Assembly: GCA_035688305.1 (NCBI GenBank) | Contig: DASSNC010000111.1 | Location: 5,239 to 69,238 of the forward strand | DNA from: 66-474 sp035688305 | GTDB lineage: Bacteria > Pseudomonadota > Gammaproteobacteria > Xanthomonadales > Rhodanobacteraceae | DNA length: 64,000 bases | Direction of reading: 5' to 3' | In this document: in pieces, positions 25,288 through 35,047 of the stretch | Layout of the letters: every line of letters starts with the position of its first letter | Numbering within the stretch: the stretch's first letter is position 1 | Made by a program: the position numbers and the translations under genes | The notes under the pieces: model-generated | Seen by the model: only the letters and a program-made list of their open reading frames with translations | Databases searched by the model: none | Told to the model about the DNA's origin: nothing

Positions 25288-26147
25288 TCCGCGCGGTCCA
25301 GCTCGGCCGACATTTCGGCCCCGCGTTGACGCGCTGCTGCCAGCGCACTTTCAACCAGTGCGCGCAGCCCGCCTTGCTCGAACGTTTCCAACGCCGCGGC
25401 GGTGGTGCCGTGCGGGGAGGTGACGCGGCGGCGCAGCTCCGCGGGGGGCTCACTGCTTTCGGTCAGCATGCGTCCGGCGCCGAGGCAGGTTTGCGCCGCC
25501 AGCGCTCGCGCCGTGTCGCGCGGCAGGCCCAGCTTCACGGCGGCATCTTCCATGGCCTCGACCAGCAGGAAGAAGTACGCGGGTCCCGAACCGGACAACC
25601 CCGTAACGGTGTCCATCTGCGCCTCGTCGTCGATCCAGCGCACCACGCCAGCCGCGCCCAGGATGCCCTCGGCCAGCGCATGCTGTGCCGTGCTGACGTT
25701 GCCGTTGGCGCACAGCCCACTTGCGCCTGCGCCAACCAGTGCCGGCGTATTCGGCATGCAACGAACGATCGCATGCTGCGGGCCAAGCAGTCGTTCAAGT
25801 TGCGCGATGCGGATGCCGGCTGCAATGGAAATCACCAGCGGATTGGCGCCGCGCAGCGAACCTGCCAGGGCGACGCAGACCTCGCTCATCACCTGCGGTT
25901 TCACCGCCAGGACCACGCAGTCGGCACCGTTGACGGCATCCGCGTTTTCCGCGAACACTTGCACCCCGAATTCCTGCGCCAACGCGTCGCGCGCTTCGGC
26001 CCGTGGTTCGGCGACCCGGATTGATGCGGCTTGTGCGCCGCGCGCAATCTGCGCGCCGATCAGGCTGCGCGCCATGTTGCCGCCGCCGATGAAGGCAATG
26101 GCCGGAGGCTGGGAGCCTTGGGCGCGCGGGTCATTACGCTCGGTCAT
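25284..26147 (-). CDS. proC: Pyrroline-5-carboxylate reductase
   Basis: ProC reduces pyrroline-5-carboxylate to proline with NAD(P)H. The 287-residue protein has the Rossmann motif IAFIGGGNMARSLIGA, CVVLAVKPQVM, VRCMPNTPALVGAGASGL, and the signature GLSGSGPAYFFLLVEAMEDAAVKLGL followed by TSPHGTTAAALETFEQGG. The start at 26147 (MTERNDPRAQ) is preferred over a 42-codon upstream extension that lies in repeat-rich DNA. It is coupled to yggT downstream. Confidence 0.95.
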   Translation of the reverse strand: MTERNDPRAQGSQPPAIAFIGGGNMARSLIGAQIARGAQAASIRVAEPRAEARDALAQEFGVQVFAENADAVNGADCVVLAVKPQVMSEVCVALAGSLRGANPLVISIAAGIRIAQLERLLGPQHAIVRCMPNTPALVGAGASGLCANGNVSTAQHALAEGILGAAGVVRWIDDEAQMDTVTGLSGSGPAYFFLLVEAMEDAAVKLGLPRDTARALAAQTCLGAGRMLTESSEPPAELRRRVTSPHGTTAAALETFEQGGLRALVESALAAARQRGAEMSAELDRAE

Positions 26148-26209
26148 GGCTTGAACGCCTTTCGTCAATTCACAAGGCGGTGATTGTAGCTGTGGGGATG
26201 GATTGCCTT

Positions 26210-26956
26210 CAGGCGATCGCCAAGCCGCCTCGTTGCAGGTTGGGTTGCGTGTCGTAGGTTGGGTTGGATGCAATGAAGCCCAACGGAATCCGCGTGCGCT
26301 ATCTGAACCGCCCCGTAGGTTGGGTTGACCCCGAATTTATTCGGGGGAAGCCCAACAAGATTTCCCAGCTCGCGTTGGGCTTCGCCGGAAGAAGCCCGGC
26401 TCAGCCCAACCTACGGGTTCCAGGCGATCGCCAAGCCGCCTCGTTGCAGGTTGGGGTGCGTGTCGTAGGTTGGGCTGGATGCAATGAAGCCCAACGGAAT
26501 CCGCGTGCGCCATCTGAACCGCCTCGTAGGTTGGGTTGACCCCGAATTTATTCGGGGCAAGCCCAACAAGATTTCCCAGCTCGCGTTGGGCTTCGCCGGA
26601 AGAAGCCCGGCTCAGCCCAACCTACGGGTTTCAGGCGAGCGCCACGTGTCGTGGGTTGCGTTGGATGCAATGAAGCCCAACGGGTCCACGCGAGATCGTG
26701 TTGGGCTTCGCGAAGATCCGCTCAGCCCAACCTACGGGTTTCAGGCGATCGCCACGTGTCGTGGGTCGGGTTGGATGCAATGAAGCCCAACGGGTCCACG
26801 CGAGATCGTGTTGGGCTTCGCGAAGATCCGCTCAGCCCAACCTACGGGTTTCAGGCGATCGCCACGTGTCGTAGGTTGGGCTGAATGCAATGAAGCCCAA
26901 CAGGTTGGCGCGGGATTGTGTTGGGCTTCGCGAAGAGCCGCTCAGCCCAACCTACG
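26210..26956. repeat. Nested tandem array of GTAGGTTGGG/CCCAACCTAC repeats (2 x 211 bp, 3 x about 110 bp)
   Basis: The block CAGGCGATCGCC recurs at 26210, 26421, 26632 (as CAGGCGAGCGCC), 26742 and 26852, giving two units of 211 bp and then three of about 110 bp. Each unit is itself an inverted repeat: GTAGGTTGGGCTGA at one side and TCAGCCCAACCTAC at the other, with GAAGCCCAAC and GTTGGGCTTC inside. The longer units hold an extra hairpin, CCCCGAATTTATTCGGGG. No gene is supported in 26148-26986. This is a known type of gammaproteobacterial intergenic repeat, here locally amplified between proC and the efflux operon. Confidence 0.85.
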
Positions 26957-26986
26957 TTACGCCCGAGTCCCGAATCTCGGTGGCTT

Positions 26987-29900
26987 TCAGCTTTGCGCCG
27001 CCAGCTTGCGGCGTGCCCGCTCGGCCTTGCGAGCCGCCTTGCGCTCGCGGCGCCGGTTCGCGCGGTTGCCGAAGACAAGGTAGATCGCAGGCGTCGAAAG
27101 CAGGGTCAGGCTTTGCGAGAAGATCAGGCCGCCGAACATCGCGATGCCGAGTGGGCGGCGCAGGTCGGCTCCGGTACCGAAACCGATCAGCAGCGGCACC
27201 GAGGCCAGGATCGCGACCATCGTGGTCATCATGATCGGGCGGAACCGCACCAGGCAGGCCTCGCGCACCGCGTCCAGCGGTGTCTTGCCCTCGCGTTGCG
27301 CGACCAGCGCGAAGTCGATCATCATGATCGCGTTCTTTTTCACCAGCCCGATCAGCAGGATCAGCGCCATGATCGCGACGATCGACAACGGCGTGCCGGT
27401 GACCTTGAGCGCCAGCAGCGCGCCAACACCCGCGGCCGGCAAGGTCGAAAGAATCGTGACCGGGTGGATCAGGTTTTCGTACAACATGCCGAGCACCAGA
27501 TACACCGCGAGGATCGCGCCCAGCAGCAACAGCGGCATCATCGCCATCTGTTGCTCGAAGCGCCGGAAGAAATCGCCCAGGCCGAGCTTGATGTCGCCGG
27601 GCATGCGCATTTCGGAGATCGTCCTGTTGATCTGCGCGGTGGCCTCGCCCATGCTCACGCCCGGCGCGAGGTTGAACGACAGCGACATGCTGGTCATCTG
27701 GTTGATGTGCTCGATCTCGCTGGGCGCGATGGTGGCCTCCTGATGCGCGATCGCGCTGATCGGGATCATCTGCCCGCTGGATGAGCGCACATGGATGGTG
27801 TTGAGTGCTGCTGGTGAAGCAGTCTGCGATGGCAGCGCCGTCATCACCACTTGATACTGGTTGCTGTCGGAATAGATCGTCGAGATCGGGCGTTGCCCGA
27901 AAGCGTTGTACAGCGCGTCGTCGACCGTGGCCATCGACACGCCCAGCCGCGAGGCCTTGGCGCGGTCGACCACCATGTTCTGCATCAGCGAACCGTCGTC
28001 GAGGTCGGTGCCAACGTTGCGGAAGATCGGGTTCTTCTTCAGTTCCGCCTGCAACTTCGGCAGCCACTCCTCAAGTTCGACGGCGCTGTTGCTCTGCAGG
28101 TTCACGCTGTATTGGCCACCCTGGCTGCTGCCACCGCCGCCGCCGCCCAGGTCCTGCAGGGCGCGGAAGCGCACGTCGAGGTCGGGGTAGCGGTCGACCT
28201 TGGCCGACAGCCGCGCCACCACGTCCTGGGTGGACTTCTCGCGGCCGTGACCCAGCGGTTTCAGCTGCACGCTGAACCAGCCGCTGGCACCGCGGCGGCT
28301 GGTGCCGATCGACGCGCCCACGTATTCAACCGCCGGATCGGCGCGCAACATCTTCACCAGCGCGCTGGTGCGGCTTTCAAGATCCGTGAACGACATCGTC
28401 ACGCCACCGCTGGCGCGGCCCCAGATCAGGCCTGTGTCCTGCGGCGGGAAGGCCGTGCCGGGCAGGGCGGTGAAGAGGTAGATCGTCAAGGCCAGCAGTG
28501 CCAGCGGCGACCACGCCATCAACTTCGGATGCCGGTACAGCGACCAGTCGAGCGTGCGGGTATAGACCTTCAGCATGCCGGCATGGAAGCCGTCCAGCAT
28601 GCGTGACAACTTCGATGGGGTGGCCTTGGCCTCCGCCTCGTGGTGACGCAGGAAGCGGCCACACAGCGCCGGCGTCAGCGTCAGCGAGACCAACATCGAC
28701 ACGAAGATCGCGGCGATCACCGTCACCGTGAATTCGCGGAACCACATGCCGATGAACGAGGGCGCGAACAGGATCGGCATGAACACGGCGATCAGCGAGG
28801 CCGTGATCGCGATGATGGTGAAGCCGATTTCCCTGGCGCCGAGGAGTGCCGCTTCGAGGCGCGACTTGTTCTCGTCGAGGTGGCGCATGATGTTCTCGAT
28901 CACCACGATCGCGTCGTCGACCACGAAGGTCAGTGCGATCACCAGCGCCAGCAACGACAAATTGTCGAGCGTGTAATCGAGCGCGTACATCACGATGAAG
29001 GCGCCGCACAACGACAAGGGCACGGCCGCGGCTGCAATCAGCGTGGGCGCGAGCCGGCGCAGGAACACCGCCATGGTCAGCACCACCATCGCGAGGCTGA
29101 TCAACAAGGTGAGCTGGACGTCGTTGACCGAGTTGCGGATGGTGGACGTTTCATCGAAGTACGAGGTCAATTTCGTGCCGGGTGGCAGCAGGTTCTGCAG
29201 CCCCGGCAATTCCCGCTTGACGCTGTCCACCGTTGCGATCACGTTGGCGTCGGAGCGCTTGTAGATCTGCAGCTGGATCGAGCGCTTGCCGTTGAAGTAG
29301 GCGGCCTGGAACTGGTCTTCGGCGCCCTGATAGACGTTGGCGACATCCCGCAGGTACACCGGCGTGCCGTTGTGCGTGGCGACCACGAGGTTGGCGAAAT
29401 CGGCGGCGGTGCGCAGCTTGTCGGTCGCGACGATGGTGGTGGTGATGTCGCCGTCGGTCAGGAAGCCCTGTGGCGAGGTCACGTTGGCGGCCGTGACCGC
29501 ATTGCGGATCTGGTTGCTCGACAGCCCCAGCGATGCGAGCTTGTGCAGGTCGACGTCCACCCGCACTGCCGGTTGCGCGCTGCCCGAAACGTCGACCGAG
29601 GCCACGCCGGGAAGCTGGCTGAGGCGCGGCTGCAACAGGGTGTTGGCGGCGTCGAACAGCTCCGACATCGGCTGGGTGTCGGAGGTAAGCGCCAAGGTCA
29701 AGACTGGATCGTCGTTGGGATTGGCCTTGTGCCACTGCGGCATCGACAACCCGGTGGGCAGGTCAGGCACCGCTGCGTTGATCGCGGCATCGACTTCCTG
29801 CGCGGCCGTGTTGATGTCGACATCGGAATCGAACAACAGCAACACGAAGGCGCTGCCGTTGGAGCTGCGTGAACGCATCATGTCGATGCCGGGGATCTGG

Positions 29901-30115
29901 CCGAGGTGGCGCTCCAGCGGTGCGGTCACCGTGCTCGAAATGGTGGTGGCGTTGGCGCCGGGTTCGCTCGCCGAAACCCAGATCGCCGGGAACGACACCT
30001 GCGGCAACGCGCTGATCCCGAGCAGCGTGTAGCACAGCGCACCGATTGCCAGCACGCCCGCTGCGAGCAGCGAGGTGCCGATGGGGCGTCGAATGAATGG
30101 GCCGGAGATGTTCAT
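26987..30115 (-). CDS. mdtC: RND multidrug efflux permease, MdtC-type
   Basis: The 1042-residue inner-membrane transporter has 12 predicted helices and two large periplasmic loops. It starts with PFIRRPIGTSLLAAGVLAIG, and holds the proton-relay region ALTFVVDDAIVVIENIMRHLDE near residue 400 and the internal repeat LLIGLVKKNAIMMIDFAL near 930. It pairs with the upstream permease and the membrane-fusion gene as in MdtABC-type pumps, where two different RND subunits form one trimer. No outer-membrane channel gene is adjacent. The C-terminus is strongly basic (RRRERKAARKAERARRKL). Confidence 0.9.
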   Translation of the reverse strand: MNISGPFIRRPIGTSLLAAGVLAIGALCYTLLGISALPQVSFPAIWVSASEPGANATTISSTVTAPLERHLGQIPGIDMMRSRSSNGSAFVLLLFDSDVDINTAAQEVDAAINAAVPDLPTGLSMPQWHKANPNDDPVLTLALTSDTQPMSELFDAANTLLQPRLSQLPGVASVDVSGSAQPAVRVDVDLHKLASLGLSSNQIRNAVTAANVTSPQGFLTDGDITTTIVATDKLRTAADFANLVVATHNGTPVYLRDVANVYQGAEDQFQAAYFNGKRSIQLQIYKRSDANVIATVDSVKRELPGLQNLLPPGTKLTSYFDETSTIRNSVNDVQLTLLISLAMVVLTMAVFLRRLAPTLIAAAAVPLSLCGAFIVMYALDYTLDNLSLLALVIALTFVVDDAIVVIENIMRHLDENKSRLEAALLGAREIGFTIIAITASLIAVFMPILFAPSFIGMWFREFTVTVIAAIFVSMLVSLTLTPALCGRFLRHHEAEAKATPSKLSRMLDGFHAGMLKVYTRTLDWSLYRHPKLMAWSPLALLALTIYLFTALPGTAFPPQDTGLIWGRASGGVTMSFTDLESRTSALVKMLRADPAVEYVGASIGTSRRGASGWFSVQLKPLGHGREKSTQDVVARLSAKVDRYPDLDVRFRALQDLGGGGGGSSQGGQYSVNLQSNSAVELEEWLPKLQAELKKNPIFRNVGTDLDDGSLMQNMVVDRAKASRLGVSMATVDDALYNAFGQRPISTIYSDSNQYQVVMTALPSQTASPAALNTIHVRSSSGQMIPISAIAHQEATIAPSEIEHINQMTSMSLSFNLAPGVSMGEATAQINRTISEMRMPGDIKLGLGDFFRRFEQQMAMMPLLLLGAILAVYLVLGMLYENLIHPVTILSTLPAAGVGALLALKVTGTPLSIVAIMALILLIGLVKKNAIMMIDFALVAQREGKTPLDAVREACLVRFRPIMMTTMVAILASVPLLIGFGTGADLRRPLGIAMFGGLIFSQSLTLLSTPAIYLVFGNRANRRRERKAARKAERARRKLAAQS

Positions 30116-30290
30116 GGCGCCACGGCGGGGGATTGGAGACGGGTAATGGGGGTGCGTGCAGCGGACATCTCCGCCAGAGCGGAATACCTGGCCGCGGCGT
30201 TCGGCAATCCCTGCCGCCCGCGTTGCACGGACGGTTCGTTCGGAGCGCCCCCACTACCCGCCTTCCGTCCCCGCGCATGTGCCGTGGCCA

Positions 30291-33200
30291 TCAGGAACCC
30301 TCGGCGGGCGCATGCGCCAGTTCGGCATGACGTTGTCCGAAACGCTCCCGCAGCCACTCGCTGAAGCGCTCCATGTACAGGTAGATCACCGGCGTGGTGT
30401 ACAGCGTCACCAGTTGCGAGAGCAGCAGGCCGCCGACGATCGAGATGCCCAGCGGTTGCCGGAGCTCCGCGCCGATGCCGTTGCCGAGTGCCAGCGGCAG
30501 CGCGCCGAACAGCGCCGCGAAAGTGGTCATCATGATTGGCCGGAAACGCAGCAGGCAGGCGCGCCGGATCGCGTCGTGCGGGTTCATGCCGCCGCGTTGC
30601 GCGGTGATCGCAAAGTCGATCATCAGGATCGCGTTCTTCTTCACGATGCCGATCAACAGCACGATGCCGACGATTCCGTCCACCGACAGCGGCAACCCGA
30701 AGATGATCAACGCCAGCAACGCGCCGACGCCGGCCGGCGGCAGGGTCGAAAGGATCGTCAGCGGGTGGATGTAGCTTTCATACAGCACGCCCAGCACGAT
30801 GTAGATCACGATGATCGCGGCCAGCAGCAACAGCACTTCGTTGCCGAGCGAAGAGGAGAATTCCGCTGCCTTGCCGATGAAGCCGGCACGGATTTGTGCG
30901 GGCAGGTTCTGCGATGCTGCGACGCCGTTGATCGCATCGACCGCCTGCGACAGCGAATAGCCGGGCGCGACGTTGAACGAGATGATCACCGCCGGCAGCT
31001 GGTTCTGGTGGGCGATTACCAGGGGTGCGTCGGTGACGGTCGCCGACGCCAGCGCCGACAATGGCACGGTGCCGCCGCCGCCCAACTGGATGCCGGTGTT
31101 CGACTGCCCGATGCCGGTCGAAGTCGACGAATTGGACGACTTCAACATGCCGAGGCTGGTGGCGTTGCTGCCGGTCAGCGCGCCACTGGCGCCGTTCGAG
31201 CGCACCCGCAGCATGTTCATGAGGTCGGAACGGTTGCGGAATTGCGGCGCGACCTCCAGCACCACCCGGTACTGGTTCTGCTGGGTGAAGATGGTCGAAA
31301 TCTGGCGCTGGCCGTAGGCGTCGTACAGGGTGTCATCGATGGTCTGCACCGGCACGCCGAGGCGGCTCGCGGCGGTACGGTCGATGTTAAGCTGCAGCGC
31401 GCGTCCGTTTGCCGCGAGGTTGTCGGAGACGTCCGTGACCTCGGGCAATTGCCGGATCGCGGCCAGCATCTTGCGGGCGTACGGTGCAAGGTCGGTCGCG
31501 CTCACTTCCGACAATGCGTATTGGTACTCCGTCGGTGCGACCGTCGAGTCGAGCGTGATGTCCTGCACCGGCTTCAGGAACAGTTCCACGCCCGGAATGC
31601 CTGCGACATCGTGCTGCAGGCTGGCCACGACGTCGCGCAGGCTGCCGCGCTGGCCGCGCGGCTTCAGCACGATGCTGACCTGGCCCTGGTTGAGCGTGGG
31701 ATTGATCGTGCCTGCGCCGATGAATGCCGCGACGCCGGCCACCGCCGGATCGCGCCGCAAGGCCGCGGTGACGGCCTGGGTGTGCTTTTCCATCGCCGGA
31801 AACGCGATGTCGTTGTCGGCTTGCACCACGCCCGTGATGAGGCCGGTGTCCTGCTCGGGCAACAGGTCTTTCGGGATCGCCACGTACAAGACGATCGTCA
31901 CCGCCACCGAGGCCAGCGCAATCAGGATGGTGGTGCGTTGGTGTGCCAGTACCCAGTCAAGCGTGACTTCGTACCAATACAGCATCTTGGCGTAGAAGCC
32001 CCGCCGGTTCTGCAACGCGGCTTCGTCACCCTGCGGCAGTGAGCCGGGCTTCAAGAGGTAAGCACACATCATCGGCGTGAGTGTCAGCGACACGACCATC
32101 GAGATTGCAACCGCAATGGTGAGCACCCACGCGAATTCGTGGAACAGGCGGCCGGTGACGCCGGGCATCAGCAACAGCGGCAGGAATACCGCGATCAGGG
32201 AAACCGTCAACGACAGCACGGTGAAGGCGATTTCGCGCGAACCGATCTCGGCTGCCTCGCGGCCGCCCTTGCCCTTTTCGATGTAGCGCACGATGTTCTC
32301 GATCATCACGATCGCATCGTCCACCACGAAGCCGGTGGCCACAGTCAGTGCCATCAACGACAGGTTGTCCAGCGAGAACCCTGCGAACGCCATCACCGCG
32401 AAGGTGCCGACCAGCGACAGGGGCACCGCGACGGCGGGGATCAAGGTCGCCCACAACCGCCGCAGGAACGCGAAGATCACCGCCACCACCAGCGCGATCG
32501 CCAGCAGCAGGGTCATCTCCACGTCGTGCACCGAGGCGCGGATCGTCACCGTGCGGTCGGCGAACACCGACAGATGCACGCCCGCGGGCAGCGTCGCGCG
32601 CAACTCGGGCAGGGTCTGCTCGATCTGGTCGACGGTCTTGATGATGTTGGCGCCGGGCTGGCGGCGGATGTCCATCAGTACCGCGGGTTTCCCGTTCGCC
32701 CAGGCGGCCAGCTGGTCGTTCTCGACGCCCTCGATCACGTCGGCGACGTCCGACAGTCGCACCGACGCGCCATTCTTGTAGGCAATGATGGTGTTGGCGT
32801 AATCGGTCGCGCTTTGCAACTGGTCGTTGGTGCCGATCACGTAGGTCTGCACCGCGCCGTTCAACGAGCCCTTGGCGGCGTTGACGTTGGCCTGCGTCAG
32901 CGAGCTGCGGATATCCTCCATGGTCAGGCCGAGGTTGCCGAGCTTGCCCGGATCGACCTGCACGCGCACCGCCGGACGCACGTTGCCGGCGATCGACACC
33001 AGCCCGACGCCCGGCACCTGCGCGAGGCGTTGGGAGAGGATCGAGTCGGCGAAATTGTTGACGTCGCGCAACGGCAGGCTGTCGGAAGTGAGCGTGAGCG
33101 TCAGGATCGGCGCATCGGCTGGATTGACGCGCTTGTACACCGGCGGATAGGGCAGGCTGCCCGGCAGGCGTGCGGTGCGCAACGCCGACTGCACGTCCTG

Positions 33201-33515
33201 CGAGGCGACGTCGAGGTCGGTGTTCATCGCGAACTGCAGGGTGATGGTTGACAGCCCCGAGGCGCTGTTCGAGCTCATCATCGTGAGCCCGGAAATCTGG
33301 CCGAGCTGCTGTTCCAGCGGCGTCGTCACCAGGGTCGCGACGGTGGTCGCGCTGGCACCCGGGTATTGCGTGCTGACCACCAGGCTGGGCGCCTCGATTT
33401 CCGGCAGGGCGGAAACCGGCAGCGCCTTGTAGCCGATGATGCCCAGCAGCAACACCGCCAGCATCAACAACGAGGTGGCGATCGGTCGGCGGATGAAGAG
33501 GCTGGAGAAGCTCAT
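30291..33515 (-). CDS. mdtB: RND multidrug efflux permease, MdtB-type
   Basis: The 1074-residue transporter begins LFIRRPIATSLLMLAVLLLG and shows the paired Asp of GFVVDDAIVMIENIVRYIEKG in helix 4 and the repeat-two segment LLIGIVKKNAILMIDFAI. A Ser/Thr/Asn-rich insert (LGMLKSSNSSTSTGIGQSN, near residue 800) in the second periplasmic half is unusual for MdtB and may affect docking. It lies 34 bases after the membrane-fusion gene and 175 bases before the second permease, all on the minus strand. Confidence 0.9.
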   Translation of the reverse strand: MSFSSLFIRRPIATSLLMLAVLLLGIIGYKALPVSALPEIEAPSLVVSTQYPGASATTVATLVTTPLEQQLGQISGLTMMSSNSASGLSTITLQFAMNTDLDVASQDVQSALRTARLPGSLPYPPVYKRVNPADAPILTLTLTSDSLPLRDVNNFADSILSQRLAQVPGVGLVSIAGNVRPAVRVQVDPGKLGNLGLTMEDIRSSLTQANVNAAKGSLNGAVQTYVIGTNDQLQSATDYANTIIAYKNGASVRLSDVADVIEGVENDQLAAWANGKPAVLMDIRRQPGANIIKTVDQIEQTLPELRATLPAGVHLSVFADRTVTIRASVHDVEMTLLLAIALVVAVIFAFLRRLWATLIPAVAVPLSLVGTFAVMAFAGFSLDNLSLMALTVATGFVVDDAIVMIENIVRYIEKGKGGREAAEIGSREIAFTVLSLTVSLIAVFLPLLLMPGVTGRLFHEFAWVLTIAVAISMVVSLTLTPMMCAYLLKPGSLPQGDEAALQNRRGFYAKMLYWYEVTLDWVLAHQRTTILIALASVAVTIVLYVAIPKDLLPEQDTGLITGVVQADNDIAFPAMEKHTQAVTAALRRDPAVAGVAAFIGAGTINPTLNQGQVSIVLKPRGQRGSLRDVVASLQHDVAGIPGVELFLKPVQDITLDSTVAPTEYQYALSEVSATDLAPYARKMLAAIRQLPEVTDVSDNLAANGRALQLNIDRTAASRLGVPVQTIDDTLYDAYGQRQISTIFTQQNQYRVVLEVAPQFRNRSDLMNMLRVRSNGASGALTGSNATSLGMLKSSNSSTSTGIGQSNTGIQLGGGGTVPLSALASATVTDAPLVIAHQNQLPAVIISFNVAPGYSLSQAVDAINGVAASQNLPAQIRAGFIGKAAEFSSSLGNEVLLLLAAIIVIYIVLGVLYESYIHPLTILSTLPPAGVGALLALIIFGLPLSVDGIVGIVLLIGIVKKNAILMIDFAITAQRGGMNPHDAIRRACLLRFRPIMMTTFAALFGALPLALGNGIGAELRQPLGISIVGGLLLSQLVTLYTTPVIYLYMERFSEWLRERFGQRHAELAHAPAEGS

Positions 33516-33549
33516 GCTCGCGGGACTCGGGACCCGTCGATCGTGTTCA

Positions 33550-34854
33550 TCACCGCCTCCGCCCGCGCCCGCCGTCCTTGGCCGCAGCCTTGATTTCGGC
33601 AGTGGTGGGTGGCGCCGGAATTTCGCCGGGCTTCATCGGCGTGACCTTGCTGCCTTCCTTCAGCCGGAACTGGCCGGCGGTGACCACCAGGTCGCCGGCT
33701 TTCAAGCCCTTGCTGATGATCAGCCCGGTGTCGCCGGATTCGCCGCTGGTCGTGACGGGCTGCATCGTCACGTACTTCGCGGGCTTGTCATTGGCGGGCG
33801 CGCTCCCCGCCGCGTGCGCACCACGGGCGCCGCGACGTGGCTTCTTCGCGCCGTCAGCAGCCGAGCTGGCTCCCGCGGGCGGCGTGTCCGTCACCAGCCA
33901 CACGTACTCGCCGTTCGGGCCGCGCTGCACCGCCGCGGTCGGCACCACCAGCGCATTGTCATCCACGCTGACCTGCAGCCGTATGTTGGCGTATTGGCCC
34001 GGATACAGCTGGTTCTTCGCGTTCGGAAATTCCGCCTTCAACTTGAACGAGCCGGTATCGGGGTCGATCTGGTTGTCGATGACCTTCAGCACGCCATCGG
34101 CCTCGACGGTATTGCCGTCGGGGTCCAGTACCGCCACCGTCAGCGGCGCCTTGGCCTGCGCGGCGCGCACTTCATCGAGGTACTTGCCAGCCAGCGAGAA
34201 GATCACGTCGATCGGGTGCATCTGGGTGACCGTGACGATGGTGGTGCCGGTGTTGATCACGTTGCCGGGGGTCACCTGCCGGATACCTGCGACGCCCTCG
34301 ATCGGCGAGGTGACCTTGGTGAAACCGAGTTGTACCCGGGTGTTCTGGATGGACGCGTCGTCGGCGGCGACCGCAGCCCGCCATTGTGCGAGCGTGTTCT
34401 TCTGGGTGATGCGGTCGATCTGGGCGACGTACTCGCGGTATTTCGGATCCTCGGAACGCTGCAGGTTGGCTTTGGCCGTGGCGAGCTGGGTCTGGTCCTG
34501 GGCCCGCTTGGCGAGCGCCTGGTTCAATTGTGCCTGCAGGGTGCGGGGATCGATCTCGGCCAACACCTGTCCCTGCTTGACCGGGCCACCTTCCACGAAA
34601 TCCAGTTTCATCAGCTCGCCGCCGACCTGCGGCTGCACGTTGACCGAGTTGATCGGTTGCACCGTGCCCTGGTTGCCGAGGTACATCGGCACGTTCTGTG
34701 CCGCCACCGGCACCACGGTGACCGGTACCGGTGCGTTGGCGCCGAAGTCACCAAAGCCGCGATGCCCCGCGCCGCTGAAGACGCGCCACAGGATGATGAC
34801 GAGGATCACGACGCCGACCAGCGTCCAAATCCATTTGCTTCGCGACATGCGCAT
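33550..34854 (-). CDS. mdtA: RND efflux membrane-fusion protein, MdtA-type
   Basis: The 434-residue periplasmic adaptor has one N-terminal membrane anchor (WIWTLVGVVILVIILWRVF), a lipoyl-type segment (VNVQPQVGGELMKLDFVEGGPVKQGQVLAEID), a coiled hairpin (LAKRAQDQTQLATAKANLQRSE) and a beta-barrel part (GVAGIRQVTPGNVINTGTTIVTVTQ). A Gly/Ala/Lys-rich insert (SSAADGAKKPRRGARGAHAAG) interrupts the membrane-proximal domain, and the tail is basic. It heads the efflux operon and would bridge the two permeases to an outer-membrane channel. Confidence 0.9.
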   Translation of the reverse strand: MRMSRSKWIWTLVGVVILVIILWRVFSGAGHRGFGDFGANAPVPVTVVPVAAQNVPMYLGNQGTVQPINSVNVQPQVGGELMKLDFVEGGPVKQGQVLAEIDPRTLQAQLNQALAKRAQDQTQLATAKANLQRSEDPKYREYVAQIDRITQKNTLAQWRAAVAADDASIQNTRVQLGFTKVTSPIEGVAGIRQVTPGNVINTGTTIVTVTQMHPIDVIFSLAGKYLDEVRAAQAKAPLTVAVLDPDGNTVEADGVLKVIDNQIDPDTGSFKLKAEFPNAKNQLYPGQYANIRLQVSVDDNALVVPTAAVQRGPNGEYVWLVTDTPPAGASSAADGAKKPRRGARGAHAAGSAPANDKPAKYVTMQPVTTSGESGDTGLIISKGLKAGDLVVTAGQFRLKEGSKVTPMKPGEIPAPPTTAEIKAAAKDGGRGRRR

Positions 34855-35047
34855 GCGGGTGTTGTCCGGAGGGGTAATGGGCCACGCTTGGACCGTCCGC
34901 GCGGCGAACGGTTCGCCGCAACGTGGCGGCGTGTGCCTAAATTACCCGATCACCCGTGCGCGTGCCCCTGCCGAACGGCATGCCGCGGGGCATGACAACC
35001 GTCACGACCCTTGGCCAGTACCGGGAGCCGCCGCCAGGCGAAGCTCG

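Noticed and set aside
26210..26956. CRISPR array
   Set aside because: The units are long, nested and internally inverted with no unique 30-bp spacers, and no cas genes are near.
26987..34854. Long plus-strand frames opposite the RND efflux genes
   Set aside because: They are antisense shadows of mdtA, mdtB and mdtC with Gln/Arg/His-rich composition and no domains.
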